A stretch of 64,000 bases of DNA from Dictyobacter kobayashii (GCF_003967555.1 NZ_BIFS01000002.1:2728001-2792000), one strand, 5' to 3'. Shown: positions 45,179-54,502, counted from the stretch's first letter. A program made the numbers and translations. The notes: generated by a model not told the origin, from the letters alone.

Positions 45179-46090
45179 TTACTCTATAGCAGTACTCAAA
45201 ATTGAACGTGTTGAGAGACCTCGCATGAGTGCGATCAGCGCAAGCATGGTAGTAATGGTCATGGCGGCAACGATCCCGATCCAGGTCAGGGAAGTACTCG
45301 AGCCAAAGATACCGTCATTGCGCATAAAAAACTGTGGTATCTTGCTCCACAAACCCAGGCCCCAGCTAATAGTCGCCATAAGCATCAAGATCATCGCAAC
45401 CGTAGCCAGTGTTGCAGCGTGCAAAGCGAAGCGCAGATGTTTTTGCGCGATCTCACAGCGCGCAACTGCTCGACAAAGCGCCCCAGTGCTAATTGTAGCC
45501 GCCATCAGAAAGACAGCGGCAAAGGCGCTTCTGGAAAGGATAACAGTCAGAGTGGTAAAAGGAAGTTTCTCCAAGAGAAAAAGTATGCCAAGGAAGGCCG
45601 CAAAGGCGAGAATGGGAGTCGCCAGCAGGAAGAGTTGATCTGGGCGTCTTTGTGTGAAAGCATGCTTGATAACGGTTGCAACAATAGGCAGGCCACCAAC
45701 CAGTATCCCTAGCAGGGCAACCACCGAACCGATAAGCACCAGTGTAAATGAGAGACCGATAGTGGTATCGGTCTGGGAAGCCAGCATAAAAACGCGGTAT
45801 TCCGATATTTTTTGAAAGGTAAGTCCAGCAATGATAAAACCCACATAAGCAGCAAAGATTGTTAACAATGAATAGAGAAGCGTCTGACGCATCAAAGACA
45901 CCTTTTCATACGGTGGCTTACCAGTAAGTCCCCAGTGCGGGTGGAGGTGGGCATCGCAGACACCCAAAAGGAGGTTCACTTCATCCTTCAAAGAAGGCGA
46001 GCACTGCTCTAGCATTGCCAGCATCTCATCCTCATAACGATCACGCCAGGGGCGCGGATAGAGGCGCAGAATCTGTCTTCCTATATTCAT
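45179..46090 (-). CDS. Membrane protein cotranscribed with the PadR regulator
   Basis: 303 residues. The cytoplasmic N-terminus, MNIGRQILRLYPRPWRDRYEDEMLAMLEQ, is a motif I know from proteins adjacent to PadR genes and ABC exporters. Six or seven transmembrane spans follow (~85-300), e.g. LLYSLLTIFAAYVGFIIAGL and TLVLIGSVVALLGILVGGL. Its ATG overlaps the restored PadR stop by four bases (ATGA), so the pair is translationally coupled. It may be an anti-sigma-like or accessory sensor of the ABC system; no proven function. GGAGG 11 bases upstream. Confidence 0.75.
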   Translation of the reverse strand: MNIGRQILRLYPRPWRDRYEDEMLAMLEQCSPSLKDEVNLLLGVCDAHLHPHWGLTGKPPYEKVSLMRQTLLYSLLTIFAAYVGFIIAGLTFQKISEYRVFMLASQTDTTIGLSFTLVLIGSVVALLGILVGGLPIVATVIKHAFTQRRPDQLFLLATPILAFAAFLGILFLLEKLPFTTLTVILSRSAFAAVFLMAATISTGALCRAVARCEIAQKHLRFALHAATLATVAMILMLMATISWGLGLWSKIPQFFMRNDGIFGSSTSLTWIGIVAAMTITTMLALIALMRGLSTRSILSTAIE

Positions 46091-46397
46091 ATACTGGCTA
46101 ACCTCCGTAATCCCATACTGGCAAAAGTTTCCAGTTCGGTAAGCTGTTCTTGCAGGAAAGTAGCTCCGGCAGCGGTTAAGCAATAGGGGCGCCGCCGCTC
46201 TTCGGCGGGAAGTGGTTTAATGAGTCCTTGAGTCTCAAGACGCGCGATAGCTCCATAGAGTGTCCCGGGCCCAGGTGTACACCAGAAAAGGTCTCGATAT
46301 CTTCCATAATGGCATAGCCATGTTTTGGGCTCCCAGCAAGACTTGCCAGGATGAGGATGGGTGGATCAGAAAAGCGACCCAGATTGAACTTATCCAT
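46087..46397 (-). CDS. PadR-family transcriptional regulator (frame broken)
   Basis: ~103 residues when joined. It starts MDKFNLGRFSDPPILILASLAGSPKHGYAIMEDIETFSGVHLGPG. Adding one G at the complement of 46264-46266 continues it as TLYGAIARLETQGLIKPL and ERRRPYCLTAAGATFL, the standard PadR winged helix, to a TGA that overlaps the next gene's ATG. Without the base the frame ends at 46176. PadR repressors of this short type control ABC exporters or drug pumps. Operator-like CGTCCGACGT repeats lie 27-52 bp upstream. Confidence 0.85.
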
Positions 46398-46423
46398 ACC
46401 AACTCTCTCCAAACCAGAGAATT

Positions 46424-46449
46424 ACGTCCGACGTTATATCGTCCGACGT
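46424..46449. promoter_or_regulatory. Repeated operator-like sites upstream of padR
   Basis: ACGTC-C-GACGT at 46424-46434 and CGTC-C-GACG at 46440-46448, a 15 bp period. A further TACGTTGAACGTA dyad-like site follows at 46455. They are the probable autoregulatory sites of the PadR protein. Confidence 0.55.
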
Positions 46450-46496
46450 ATTAATACGTTGAACGTAGTATACATGAGAACAAAAGAGCCTGTCAA

Positions 46497-46721
46497 GGAA
46501 CTCCGTCAACTTTGATGAATACTGCCTGTCTGCTAGAAGGGCATGTCCACCGCCTAAAATTGATTAAGAGGCAAGGTTACGGGCGAGCCTCCTTTCTTCT
46601 GCTGCGCCAACGAGTTCTCTATCAAGTCATGTAAATACTGATGCTGGCTCATTCTGTTCACCATCTGAAAGGGCTTCACGCTAAGCAGGCAGATGGTATT
46701 TGTCAAAGTTGACGGAGTTCC
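46497..46721. mobile_element. 225 bp MITE-like element with 38 bp inverted ends
   Basis: The ends GGAACTCCGTCAACTTTGA (46497) and TCAAAGTTGACGGAGTTCC (to 46721) are perfect over 19 bp and similar over 38. The inside encodes a fragment on the minus strand (MSQHQYLHDLIENSLAQQKK...) that could be the last residues of a lost transposase. Relatives of one end (TTGACGGAGTTCC) recur at 47929-47941 and, mutated, at 47845-47857. Confidence 0.7.
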
Positions 46722-46818
46722 AGTATACCTTTTCTTTGTTCTTTTTGATTGACAAGTGCAGGTGCGGCAAGCTATGGTAAAAGGGTTCAATATAGGAATA
46801 AAAGAGGAGCAAGATAGT

Positions 46819-47700
46819 ATGCAACAAGATGCCCGGACAACGTCTCAGCCCTCGTGGGCTATGTATGTAAAGGATATTGCGGCGAGCCGTACTTTCTACC
46901 TTGAGCAGCTTGGTTTCAGAGAAACAGCCACCGCGTTGCCAGAGACACTGGTGGAAATAGTTGGATTTAATAATGATCCCATCTTGCTGGTTGGCTCTGA
47001 CGCGGGCGATGCTGCGCCTTACCTGGCAAGTACACATACTGTGATTAAATCTGGCGAGTTTTTGCCCTTTTATTGCCAGAACCTGGATGCGCAACGAGCA
47101 CTATGGGCCGAGCGTGGTCTGAAGGTCCATGAGACCCAAACTCCACTTGGTGAACCTGCCCTGGTTGTGCCTGATCCGGATGGGCACCTGCTGATCTTTA
47201 TCGCGCAGGGTCAACGTACCCCCGAGGAGATTATTGAGCTATACGCCCAGGGGCCGCGTCTCCTCCAGGAAACTCTGGAGGGCTTGACTGAGCAGGACCT
47301 GAACCTGACAAAGGCGCCAGGCGAATGGAGCATTTGCCAGATGGTGCATCATATCTCGGATGGGGATGATCTCTGGATGCGGGTCGCCAAGGCCGCGCTG
47401 ACGCGTCCCGGGTGTCTGTATAGCCACGACTGGTACACCACAGACAATGCCAGCGCCGATCTGCTCGACTATGCTGGGCGCGCAATAGAGCCTGCCGTGC
47501 AACTGTATAACGCTAACCATGCGCATATTGTGCAACTGGTGCAACACCTTCCCGATGCCCTGGAACGCTATGTCATGTTTATCTGGCCCGGCCAGGAGCC
47601 GCAGCGCTTTACTGTCAGGGATATTCTCTACATGCAGGCTGGACATGCAGCTATGCACTGCAAGGATATCCAGGAGATTCGACAGTTGCATCAAAAGTAG
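46819..47700 (+). CDS. VOC-DinB fusion protein
   Basis: 293 residues. Residues ~10-135 are a VOC module (SWAMYVKDIAASRTFYLEQLGF ... LGEPALVVPDPDGHLLIFI). From ~140, a DinB-like four-helix bundle follows (LQETLEGLTEQDLNLTKAPGEWSICQMVHHISDGDDLWM), with the conserved His pair positions HH (~173) and MHCKDI at the end, which bind metal in DinB_2 proteins. ATG 46819 has AGAGGAG ten bases upstream; the in-frame ATG at 46774 does not. The family may carry out thiol or detoxification reactions; the substrate is unknown. A 79 bp palindrome follows immediately. Confidence 0.82.
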   Translation: MQQDARTTSQPSWAMYVKDIAASRTFYLEQLGFRETATALPETLVEIVGFNNDPILLVGSDAGDAAPYLASTHTVIKSGEFLPFYCQNLDAQRALWAERGLKVHETQTPLGEPALVVPDPDGHLLIFIAQGQRTPEEIIELYAQGPRLLQETLEGLTEQDLNLTKAPGEWSICQMVHHISDGDDLWMRVAKAALTRPGCLYSHDWYTTDNASADLLDYAGRAIEPAVQLYNANHAHIVQLVQHLPDALERYVMFIWPGQEPQRFTVRDILYMQAGHAAMHCKDIQEIRQLHQK

Positions 47701-47703
47701 CTT

Positions 47704-47782
47704 TAAGTGGCCCTTGAGTATGAACGGACCCGGAAACAATGCTAGCGTGTTTCCGGGTCCGTTCATACTCAAGGGCCACTTA
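47704..47782. terminator. 79 bp palindrome with 35 nt arms after the VOC-DinB gene
   Basis: The arms TAAGTGGCCCTTGAGTATGA (then ACGGACCCGGAAACA) are perfectly inverted around a nine-base centre containing GCTAGC. They start 4 bp after the stop and are followed by GGTTTTTC. A very long terminator or a palindromic repeat. Confidence 0.8.
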
Positions 47783-48207
47783 GGTTTTTCTCCTTTCCCT
47801 TCGGCAAAGGGACATTCCCAAACAAGCAAGCTGTGTTCACCAGGGTTGATGGAGTTCCTCATTTGCTTGTAAAGCATGAAGCAATTCATCGGCTTGCTTC
47901 CCGACAAGCAACCAATATTCACCAAGTTGACGGAGTTCCATGCGTCAGCAAAAGGAGGAACAAAAATTCTGATCAGGCTCGAAGATCAGGCGATTTTATG
48001 GTCCTTTCGACAGATACAGCACCCAGGTGCGCAGGTTAAAATGGCAAGGCTATGTATCACTTTTTCTTCAAGCGCCAGGGGATATATCATCTGCTATTGG
48101 TTTCATTCTGCCTGCCGCAAGCGTGTTATTACAAGCAGGTAGCGATGTGATTGTTGTTCTGGATGGTAACGGTAATTTTGGACCAGTGTGGGGGAGTGAG
48201 GTTCGGC
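47783..48207. other. Intergenic region with repeat fragments, no gene seen
   Basis: It contains TTGATGGAGTTCC (47845) and TTGACGGAGTTCC (47929), copies of the MITE end at 46709. Short overlapping frames at 47876-48236 have no ribosome sites; one (MRRLKWQGYVSLFLQAPGD..., 48027 on) looks faintly protein-like and could be a gene relic. Confidence 0.5.
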
Positions 48208-50685
48208 ATGCACATGCAAAGTCAGCAACAATATAGGCAAGGTCTGAGCACCCAGGAGGTAGAGGAACGGCGCGCACGCGGGCTTGGCTGTGTGCCACCA
48301 CCGGTCACTGGTCGCTCATACTTGCGTATTTTTCGAGAGAATGTATTAAACACGATCAACGTCATACTCTTCTCCATTGCCCTGGCGCTGGTTATCTTAG
48401 GACAATACCTCGACGCGCTTATCTCCGTTGGCGTGATCTCATTCAATATGATCATCAGCCTGGTACAAGAGATACGGGCCAAGCAGAAGCTTGATCGGAT
48501 CGCATTGTTGACGCGGCCTAAAGCCACCGTTATGCGTGATGGCAAGGAGCAGCTACTGGAGCCAGAGGCATTGGTGGTTGATGATCTGCTGGTTGTAAAG
48601 CCAGGCGATCAGATCGTCGTTGATGGGCCGTTGGTCGGTGATGGTCAGCTTGAGGTCGATGAATCGCTGCTGACCGGTGAATCGAACCTGATTGCCAAGC
48701 GTGAAGGTGACATGCTCTACTCAGGAACGTTTTGTGTGACGGGAAGCGCCCTGTATCGCGCGGAGCATGTGGGTGTGTATAGTATGGCAGGCTCTCTTAC
48801 TGCCAGGGCCCGGGCCCATCGCGAAGTGTATACTCCCTTGCAGCGTGAGGTCAACCTGGTGATTCGGATCTTGCTCTTTATTGCCCTGTTCCTGGAATTA
48901 CTGCTGATTGCCTCCTCCTTTGTCAGCTTCATTCCAATCGTAGAAACCGTACGAATGGCCATGGTGATTATCGGCATTGTACCAAACGGATTATTCCTCT
49001 CGATTAGTGTAGCCTATGCCCTGGGTGCGGTGCGTATTGTTGGAAAAGGGGCCCTGGTGCAGAAGTTTAATGCCATCGAATCGCTCAGCCATGTTGATGT
49101 GTTGTGCCTGGACAAGACAGGGACGCTCACCGCAAACAAGCTTGAACTGGCCTCACTGTATCCCTATGCGACCGATAAAGCAACCTTGAGTGCCCTGCTC
49201 GGCAGCTATGTTGCTCATACATCAAGTCGCAATGTGACGAGCGAGGCCATTGGAGCCGCATGCCAGGAACAGACTATCAGTGGATTGCACGTGTGCCAGG
49301 AGATTCCTTTTTCATCTACCCGTAAGTGGAGTGCGCTGGTCATAGATGATATAGCCTTGCGTGGAGTCTACGTTCTGGGCGCTCCAGATGTGCTTCGTCC
49401 CTTGCTAGTGCCCGACAGCGATCTGGGAACCTTCGTGGCCGAAGAATCCCGGCATGGGCTACGTGTGTTACTCCTGGCCCATTATCCTGAGCCAGTTCAA
49501 ATTCAGCAGTATGCGGGCGAGGCACGCTTGCCACAGGGATTAATTCCACTTGGCGCAATCAGCCTGCGCGATACTTTGCGGTCCGAAGCACGTGAAACCG
49601 TGGCACAATTTGTGGCCCTGGATGTACAGATCAAAATTATCTCTGGCGATCATCCACAAACCGTGAAGGCATTGGCTATGCAGGTGGGTCTGGACAGTCA
49701 TGTCAAGGCCATTACTGGGACCGAAATCGACGCGCTCGACGATATGCAATTCGCCCAGGTGGTCGAAGAGACAACGATATTTGGCCGCATCACGCCTGGA
49801 CAAAAGGAGCGCATCGTCCAGGCATTACGTCATCACCACCACTATGTCGCGATGATCGGTGACGGCGTGAACGATGTTCTTTCCCTCAAGCAAGCAAACC
49901 TGGGCATTGCCATGCAAAGCGGCAGCCAGGCAACGCGTGGAGTCGCTGACCTGGTCCTACTGCAAGATTCATTTGCCGCGTTGCCACATGCCGTGCGAGA
50001 GGGCCAGCGCATCCGCAACGGCATGCAGGATATTCTGAAACTCTTCCTGGCGCGTGTTGCCTCAATAACGCTGCTGATCATCTCCATTGCTTTTATCGGC
50101 AGCTTCCCTTTCCAGCCCCGGCAGACCTCCTTACTAACACTGCTCACGGTCGGAGTACCAGCGCTTGCCCTGGCCTACTGGGCGCGCCCCGGCCGGGTAG
50201 ATCGTGATAACCTGTTACGTATGTTAACGCGCTTCGTGTTTCCAGTTGCTGTGACCACCTGCCTGATTGCCCTGGGTGTCTACCTCTCTGTATTGATACC
50301 GGCCTCAATGAGACTTCCAGAGCCTGCTAATCCCTATCGTGAAGGTGCGCTTCCTTTGGCCCAGACCGCCCTCACAACCTTTTTAGTTTTCTGCGGCTTA
50401 ATCTTGCTGCTCTTCCTGGAACCACCAATGCGTGCGAGAGCCGGGAAGCAGGGAACGTATAGTAACTGGAGGTTCCTGGTGCTCGTCCTGGGACTGTTCA
50501 CCTGCCTACTGATCGTTCTTGCCATGCCACCGCTACGATCGCTGTTCAACCTGCAGGCATTGAACGCACTATCCTACTTGATCATTGTAGGAGCTGTACT
50601 GTTATGGTCCACTATACTGTGGCTCATCTGGCATTTCCGGCTGTTCGAGCGTATGATGCAAATATCAGAGATGTCTGATCCTTAA
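48208..50685 (+). CDS. Cation-transporting P-type ATPase (CtpE-like)
   Basis: ~825 residues from ATG 48208 (GAGG upstream). Domains in order: N-terminal LSTQEVEERRARG and two transmembrane helices; actuator with LTGESN (~160); M3-M4 ending GIVPNGLFLSISVAY; phosphorylation DKTGTLT (~309); nucleotide domain with FSSTRKWSALV; hinge ISGDHPQTVKALA and MIGDGVNDVLSLKQANLGIAM; then six C-terminal helices. Overall it resembles the CtpE/P2-P3-like heavy group of Actinobacteria, where CtpE is reported to import Ca2+. M4 has PNGL where P2 pumps have PEGL, so ion choice may differ. It sits in the cytoplasmic membrane; monocistronic. Confidence 0.9.
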   Translation: MHMQSQQQYRQGLSTQEVEERRARGLGCVPPPVTGRSYLRIFRENVLNTINVILFSIALALVILGQYLDALISVGVISFNMIISLVQEIRAKQKLDRIALLTRPKATVMRDGKEQLLEPEALVVDDLLVVKPGDQIVVDGPLVGDGQLEVDESLLTGESNLIAKREGDMLYSGTFCVTGSALYRAEHVGVYSMAGSLTARARAHREVYTPLQREVNLVIRILLFIALFLELLLIASSFVSFIPIVETVRMAMVIIGIVPNGLFLSISVAYALGAVRIVGKGALVQKFNAIESLSHVDVLCLDKTGTLTANKLELASLYPYATDKATLSALLGSYVAHTSSRNVTSEAIGAACQEQTISGLHVCQEIPFSSTRKWSALVIDDIALRGVYVLGAPDVLRPLLVPDSDLGTFVAEESRHGLRVLLLAHYPEPVQIQQYAGEARLPQGLIPLGAISLRDTLRSEARETVAQFVALDVQIKIISGDHPQTVKALAMQVGLDSHVKAITGTEIDALDDMQFAQVVEETTIFGRITPGQKERIVQALRHHHHYVAMIGDGVNDVLSLKQANLGIAMQSGSQATRGVADLVLLQDSFAALPHAVREGQRIRNGMQDILKLFLARVASITLLIISIAFIGSFPFQPRQTSLLTLLTVGVPALALAYWARPGRVDRDNLLRMLTRFVFPVAVTTCLIALGVYLSVLIPASMRLPEPANPYREGALPLAQTALTTFLVFCGLILLLFLEPPMRARAGKQGTYSNWRFLVLVLGLFTCLLIVLAMPPLRSLFNLQALNALSYLIIVGAVLLWSTILWLIWHFRLFERMMQISEMSDP

Positions 50686-50805
50686 TGATAGCAAGAGGGA
50701 ATAAACTTCTTCCTCTGAATTTGCATTGAGTATGGTAATAAGAATATGGGCAGTAACTTCAGCTGACGGCTCAATTTGTCCATTTGATGGTTCAAGTGTT
50801 GGCAT
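50665..50805 (-). CDS. Possible small protein antisense to the ATPase 3' end
   Basis: 46 residues (MPTLEPSNGQIEPSAEVTAH ... ILNANSEEEVYSLLLSLRI). The ATG has GAGG eight bases upstream, following directly on another short minus-strand frame (50818-50910, ending PGDFQILETTI). Its 3' end overlaps the ATPase gene by 21 bp. No family recognised; the composition looks protein-like, but support is weak. Confidence 0.3.
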   Translation of the reverse strand: MPTLEPSNGQIEPSAEVTAHILITILNANSEEEVYSLLLSLRIRHL

Positions 50806-50961
50806 GCAAATGACCTCTTAAATAGTGGTCTCTAAAATTTGGAAGTCGCCGGGCTCCATCATAAAAGGAACGTGTTCCGTATTATAAATAGTTTGGATAT
50901 TAGCGTTCATCAATGTTTGAAAATGCGTAGAGAATGTGAGTGGATGAATAGGAGGATAGAG

Positions 50962-52044
50962 ATGAAGATTGCCCAGGTAGCTCCGCCCTGGATAGAAGTA
51001 CCGCCTAAAACATATGGCGGAACAGAGACAGTCCTGCATACGTTGGTGGAAGAGCAAGTAGCGCAGGGGCACGACGTAACCTTGCTCGGGCCAGCTGGTA
51101 GTCAAACCTCAGCAAAGCTTGTCCCTTTGATTGAGCATAGTTTGCTGGAAGAGGGATTTTCGTGGCATGACACTCAAATTGAACGAGACTATCTACAGAG
51201 AGCGCTGGAGTACGTTTACGATCATACCTTTGATATAGTACACACGCATCTATCGTCGGGTGGAGATATGTATTTATTTCCACTGCTTGCGAATGCACAT
51301 ATCCCCCATATTACAACCCTGCATAGTAATCTGCCATTCGAGCCAGCAGAAGTGCCGATAGACATAAGTCAGGAAGATATCGAGCGCTACACTGCACATG
51401 TCCCGATCGTAGCGATAAGTGAGCATGCGTGCCAGAGCCAGGGTCTCCGCTTGAATTTTATTGGAATTGTGCACCATGGCATTTCGTTAGAAAAATATCC
51501 CATGACAACTGATCGACCGAATGACTATTTTATGTGGCTCGGTCGTTTCGTGCCTGAAAAGGGTCCGCACCTGGCTATTCAAGCATCCAAGCAGGCCCAG
51601 GTACCATTGATGCTGGTTGGAACCATCAGCCAGGGGTACGAACAATATTATAAAGATACCGTTGAACCCTGTACACATAAGAAGCAAATAACTAATTATG
51701 GGCCAGCCTCGTATGAGGAAAAACTGACGTTGATGGGTTTCGCCCGTGGTTTTCTCAATCCCATTACATGGGAAGAGCCGTTTGGCATGGTGATGATCGA
51801 AGCCATGGCTACAGGCTGTCCGGTCATTTCGTTTGCACGTGGAGCGGCTCCTGAGATTATAGCAGATGGAGAAACAGGCTTTCTGGTCAATAGTCTGGAA
51901 GAGATGGTTCAGGCTATGGGACGTATAGATGAGATCGAGCGGGAAAAAGTAAGGGGCTATGTTCAAGAGCATTTTTCGTGCTCGGCGATGGCGCGTAAAT
52001 ATACTGATATATATCAAAAAGCTATTCGTCAGTTTTTGCCTTGA
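50962..52044 (+). CDS. Glycosyltransferase family 4
   Basis: 360 residues from ATG 50962, GGAGG six bases upstream. The N-terminal Rossmann domain opens MKIAQVAPPWIEVPPKTYGGTE with VVHTLVEE-type helices and DIVHTHLSSG (~97). The C-terminal nucleotide-sugar domain has MWLGRFVPEKGPHLAI (~184), the EPFGMVMIEAMATGCPVIS acceptor/donor motif (E-x7-E, ~270), and APEIIADGETGFLV. It is a retaining GT4 enzyme acting in the cytoplasm, on glycolipids, exopolysaccharide or small glycosides. No glycan cluster surrounds it, so the acceptor is unknown. It is followed by one of the long palindromes. Confidence 0.92.
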   Translation: MKIAQVAPPWIEVPPKTYGGTETVLHTLVEEQVAQGHDVTLLGPAGSQTSAKLVPLIEHSLLEEGFSWHDTQIERDYLQRALEYVYDHTFDIVHTHLSSGGDMYLFPLLANAHIPHITTLHSNLPFEPAEVPIDISQEDIERYTAHVPIVAISEHACQSQGLRLNFIGIVHHGISLEKYPMTTDRPNDYFMWLGRFVPEKGPHLAIQASKQAQVPLMLVGTISQGYEQYYKDTVEPCTHKKQITNYGPASYEEKLTLMGFARGFLNPITWEEPFGMVMIEAMATGCPVISFARGAAPEIIADGETGFLVNSLEEMVQAMGRIDEIEREKVRGYVQEHFSCSAMARKYTDIYQKAIRQFLP

Positions 52045-52103
52045 TGAGTTTATGGGTAGTGTGTGGCACCTTTGAATACGTGCACATACGCGCCCGAACT
52101 GTT

Positions 52104-52160
52104 TTTTATGGCGGTTGGTAGAAAATTTGCAGCGCAAATTTTCTACCAACCGCCATAAAA
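52104..52160. repeat. 57 bp palindrome with ACGCGCCCGAAC flank
   Basis: Arms TTTTATGGCGGTTGGTAGAA (then AATTTGC) around an AGC loop are perfect. The upstream flank CATACGCGCCCGAACTG matches the ends of the 4197-4895 element. It lies between the GT4 gene (+) and the reductase gene (-), so it can also act as a terminator. Confidence 0.85.
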
Positions 52161-52215
52161 CCTATTTGGGTAGTAAACAAGGTTTACAATTTCCCTTACG
52201 CCTGAAGCAGGAGAA

Positions 52216-53401
52216 TCATTCTCCAGCGTGATGTGTATTGAGGTGTTGGCGAATGGCAATGGCCGCAGCCGCCCCCTCACCCGCCGCGCTGACCAGTTGT
52301 TTGGTGCTGCCCGCACGCACATCGCCAGCTGCAAAAATACCTTCGATAGTTGTCTGGAAATCTGATCCTGTGCGTACAAAACCCTGAGCATTGGTGGCAA
52401 CTGTTGTGCTAAACGGCTCGTTATTGGGCTGGAGACCGATAAAGATAAAAGCCGCGGCGGGATGTAACTCCTCTTGTTTTCCAGTCTTTATATCCTTGAC
52501 CACCAGCGTCGTAAAACGATTATTCTCGCCCTTAAACTCTACAATCTCAATGTTATAACGCACCTTGATCGCGGGGGTAGAGAGAGCTTTATCTATCGCG
52601 AGCTTACTGGCGGAGAGGCGGTCTCCTCGCACGAGGATGGTCACCTGAGGACTAAAACGTGTCAGGAAGACTGCCTCCTCTACGGCGCTATTGCCGCCAC
52701 CGACCACCACGACATCACGTCCCTTATAGAATGGTCCATCACAGGTAGCACAGAAATGAATACCTGCGCCAATATACTCACTTTCACCAGCCACATCCAG
52801 GCGTTTATAGCTAGAGCCTGTGGCAAGTAAGACAGCATTGCAGCGATAGCGTACCCATCCTCGGTCTCAACGAAGTGTGCATCAAGATCATTTCCTACTC
52901 GCACAACATTCTGGGCCGAAATCATCTCGACGTCGAAACGCTTTGCCTGCTCAATCACACGTTCGGCGAACTCACCTCCCGTCACGCCTTGAGGAAAGCC
53001 GGGATAATTGTCCAGACGCTCGGTAATGCCCGCCTGTCCGCCCAGGCTCGAACGCTCGATCACCAGCACATCATAGCCATCGCGAGCAATATAAATAGCG
53101 GCGGTGAGGGCCGTTGGTCCGCCCCCTACAACAATCAAATCATAAAAGGTACAACGTGCCTTGATATCCAGCCCCAGTTTCTCGGCAAGTTCCGCATTCG
53201 ATGGCTCTATGAGCACGCTCTGATCGTCAAACACAATGGTTGGGATCGACATGCCCCTTTTTGCAGCTCACGCACATATTCCTGTGCCTTTTCGTCCTCT
53301 TCGATGTCGATAAAGTCATAGCGTACTCGTTGTTCGCCCAGGAATTTCTTGCTCCGCTTACAATCGCTACACCAGTTAGTACCATACAGCTTAATAGTCA
53401 T
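52216..53401 (-). CDS. Glutaredoxin-thioredoxin reductase fusion protein (two frame breaks)
   Basis: ~395 residues when joined. Residues ~1-82 are a glutaredoxin/NrdH-like domain: MTIKLYGTNWCSDCKRSKKFL (CxxC at ~11-14), SIPTIVFDDQSVLIEPSNAELAEKLGL. The rest is a low-Mr thioredoxin reductase: DLIVVGGGPTALTAAIYIARDG (FAD), GITERLDNYPGFP, VLLATGSSYKRLDVAGESE, redox centre FCATCDGPFY, DVVVVGGGNSAVEEA (NADPH), IFAAGDVRAGSTKQLVSAAGEGA. Breaks: one missing G at the complement of 53254-53257, one missing base near 52848-52851. GGGAAGG precedes the ATG. An NADPH-driven, self-contained disulfide reductase is likely. Confidence 0.88.
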
Positions 53402-53677
53402 ATTTGACCTTCCCCTGCTTATTTTTATGACATCCTCTTACCACTACACAAAAGACAGTTAATGGTTTTCCACCGGTTCCCACCAGATGGATGGCTACCC
53501 GTTGAAGCCTGTGGTAATTCCATAGTTCTCCACTTCCATGGCAAGTATACACGTATGCCAGCCCTCCAGGAAAGTGTGGCAGGTATGTACTGGCATTGTG
53601 TTTTTCGTGCAAATTGGGGTATGTTATAATTGATTCTCATCGATCTATTCGTGGTTACCTGAGAGAAGTAGAAACGT

Positions 53678-54502
53678 ATGAATCATGAGTATGTAAAATT
53701 CTGGCAGGACGCCACATTGAGTAACCTTGAACTACTCCACGCGACCTATGTTAAGCACACCTTTGCTCCCCATACTCATGAAGGTTATGTGATAGGAGTT
53801 ATTGAACAGGGCGCGGAGCAGTTTGCGTATCGTAGACGCCAACACATAGCGCCGGTCGGAAGCATTGTGTTTATCAATCCTGGCGAAGTGCATACCGGTT
53901 CGGCCGCAGCCGAGCATGGCTGGACCTATAGGACACTCTATCCATCGATTGAGCTCTTACAGCGTGCGGTTTCTGATCTCACCGGGCGACCGCGTGAGAT
54001 TCCTTTCTTTGCTGAACCAGTAGTTCACGATCCTGAAATGATGGCCGAGATCTCCCTCACACATAGAGCTCTGGAAGAGCAGGCGTCGGTCCTCGAACGT
54101 GAATCGCGAATGTTATGGACCCTTGCGCGCTTAATTGTGCGCTATGCCGACGATCATCCCCGTCCTCGTCCGTTCGCTAAAGAGCATATGGGTATTCAGC
54201 GTGTCCGCACCTATCTCGAGGAAAACTACGCCGAGAATATTTCGCTCCAACAGTTGGCCGTGATTGCTCAACTCAGCCCGTTTCACCTGCTGCGCTCGTT
54301 TAGAAATCAGGTAGGTTTGCCTCCTCATACCTATCAGATACAAACACGTATCAGGCATGCGAAGTCTTTGTTAGGCATAGGGTTGTCCTGTGTAGACACA
54401 GCAATAGCCGTGGGCTTTGCAGACCAGAGCCATTTCACCAAACATTTTAAGCGTATTGTTGGTGTTCCCCCCGGACTATACGGCTCAATCCGTAATTCGT
54501 GA
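53678..54502 (+). CDS. AraC-family regulator of the azlCD genes
   Basis: 274 residues. The N-terminal cupin domain (FAPHTHEGYVIGVIEQGAEQFAYRRRQHIAPVGSIVFINPGEVHTG, ~29-74) is of the AraC_binding type. The C-terminal pair of HTH motifs is NISLQQLAVIAQLSPFHLLRSFRNQVGLPPHTYQI and GLSCVDTAIAVGFADQSHFTKHFKRIVGVPPGLY. It lies 68 bp before azlC on the same strand; AraC-azlC-azlD is a common arrangement and implies control of the exporter by an amino acid or analogue. GAGAGAAG before the ATG. Confidence 0.92.
   Translation: MNHEYVKFWQDATLSNLELLHATYVKHTFAPHTHEGYVIGVIEQGAEQFAYRRRQHIAPVGSIVFINPGEVHTGSAAAEHGWTYRTLYPSIELLQRAVSDLTGRPREIPFFAEPVVHDPEMMAEISLTHRALEEQASVLERESRMLWTLARLIVRYADDHPRPRPFAKEHMGIQRVRTYLEENYAENISLQQLAVIAQLSPFHLLRSFRNQVGLPPHTYQIQTRIRHAKSLLGIGLSCVDTAIAVGFADQSHFTKHFKRIVGVPPGLYGSIRNS

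Noticed and set aside
47876..48236. Short plus-strand frames before the P-type ATPase
   Set aside because: No ribosome sites and mixed frames; at most a relic.
53391..53640. Overlapping frames between the reductase fusion and the AraC gene
   Set aside because: Cys/His-rich, out of phase with each other and without ribosome sites; likely promoter DNA.
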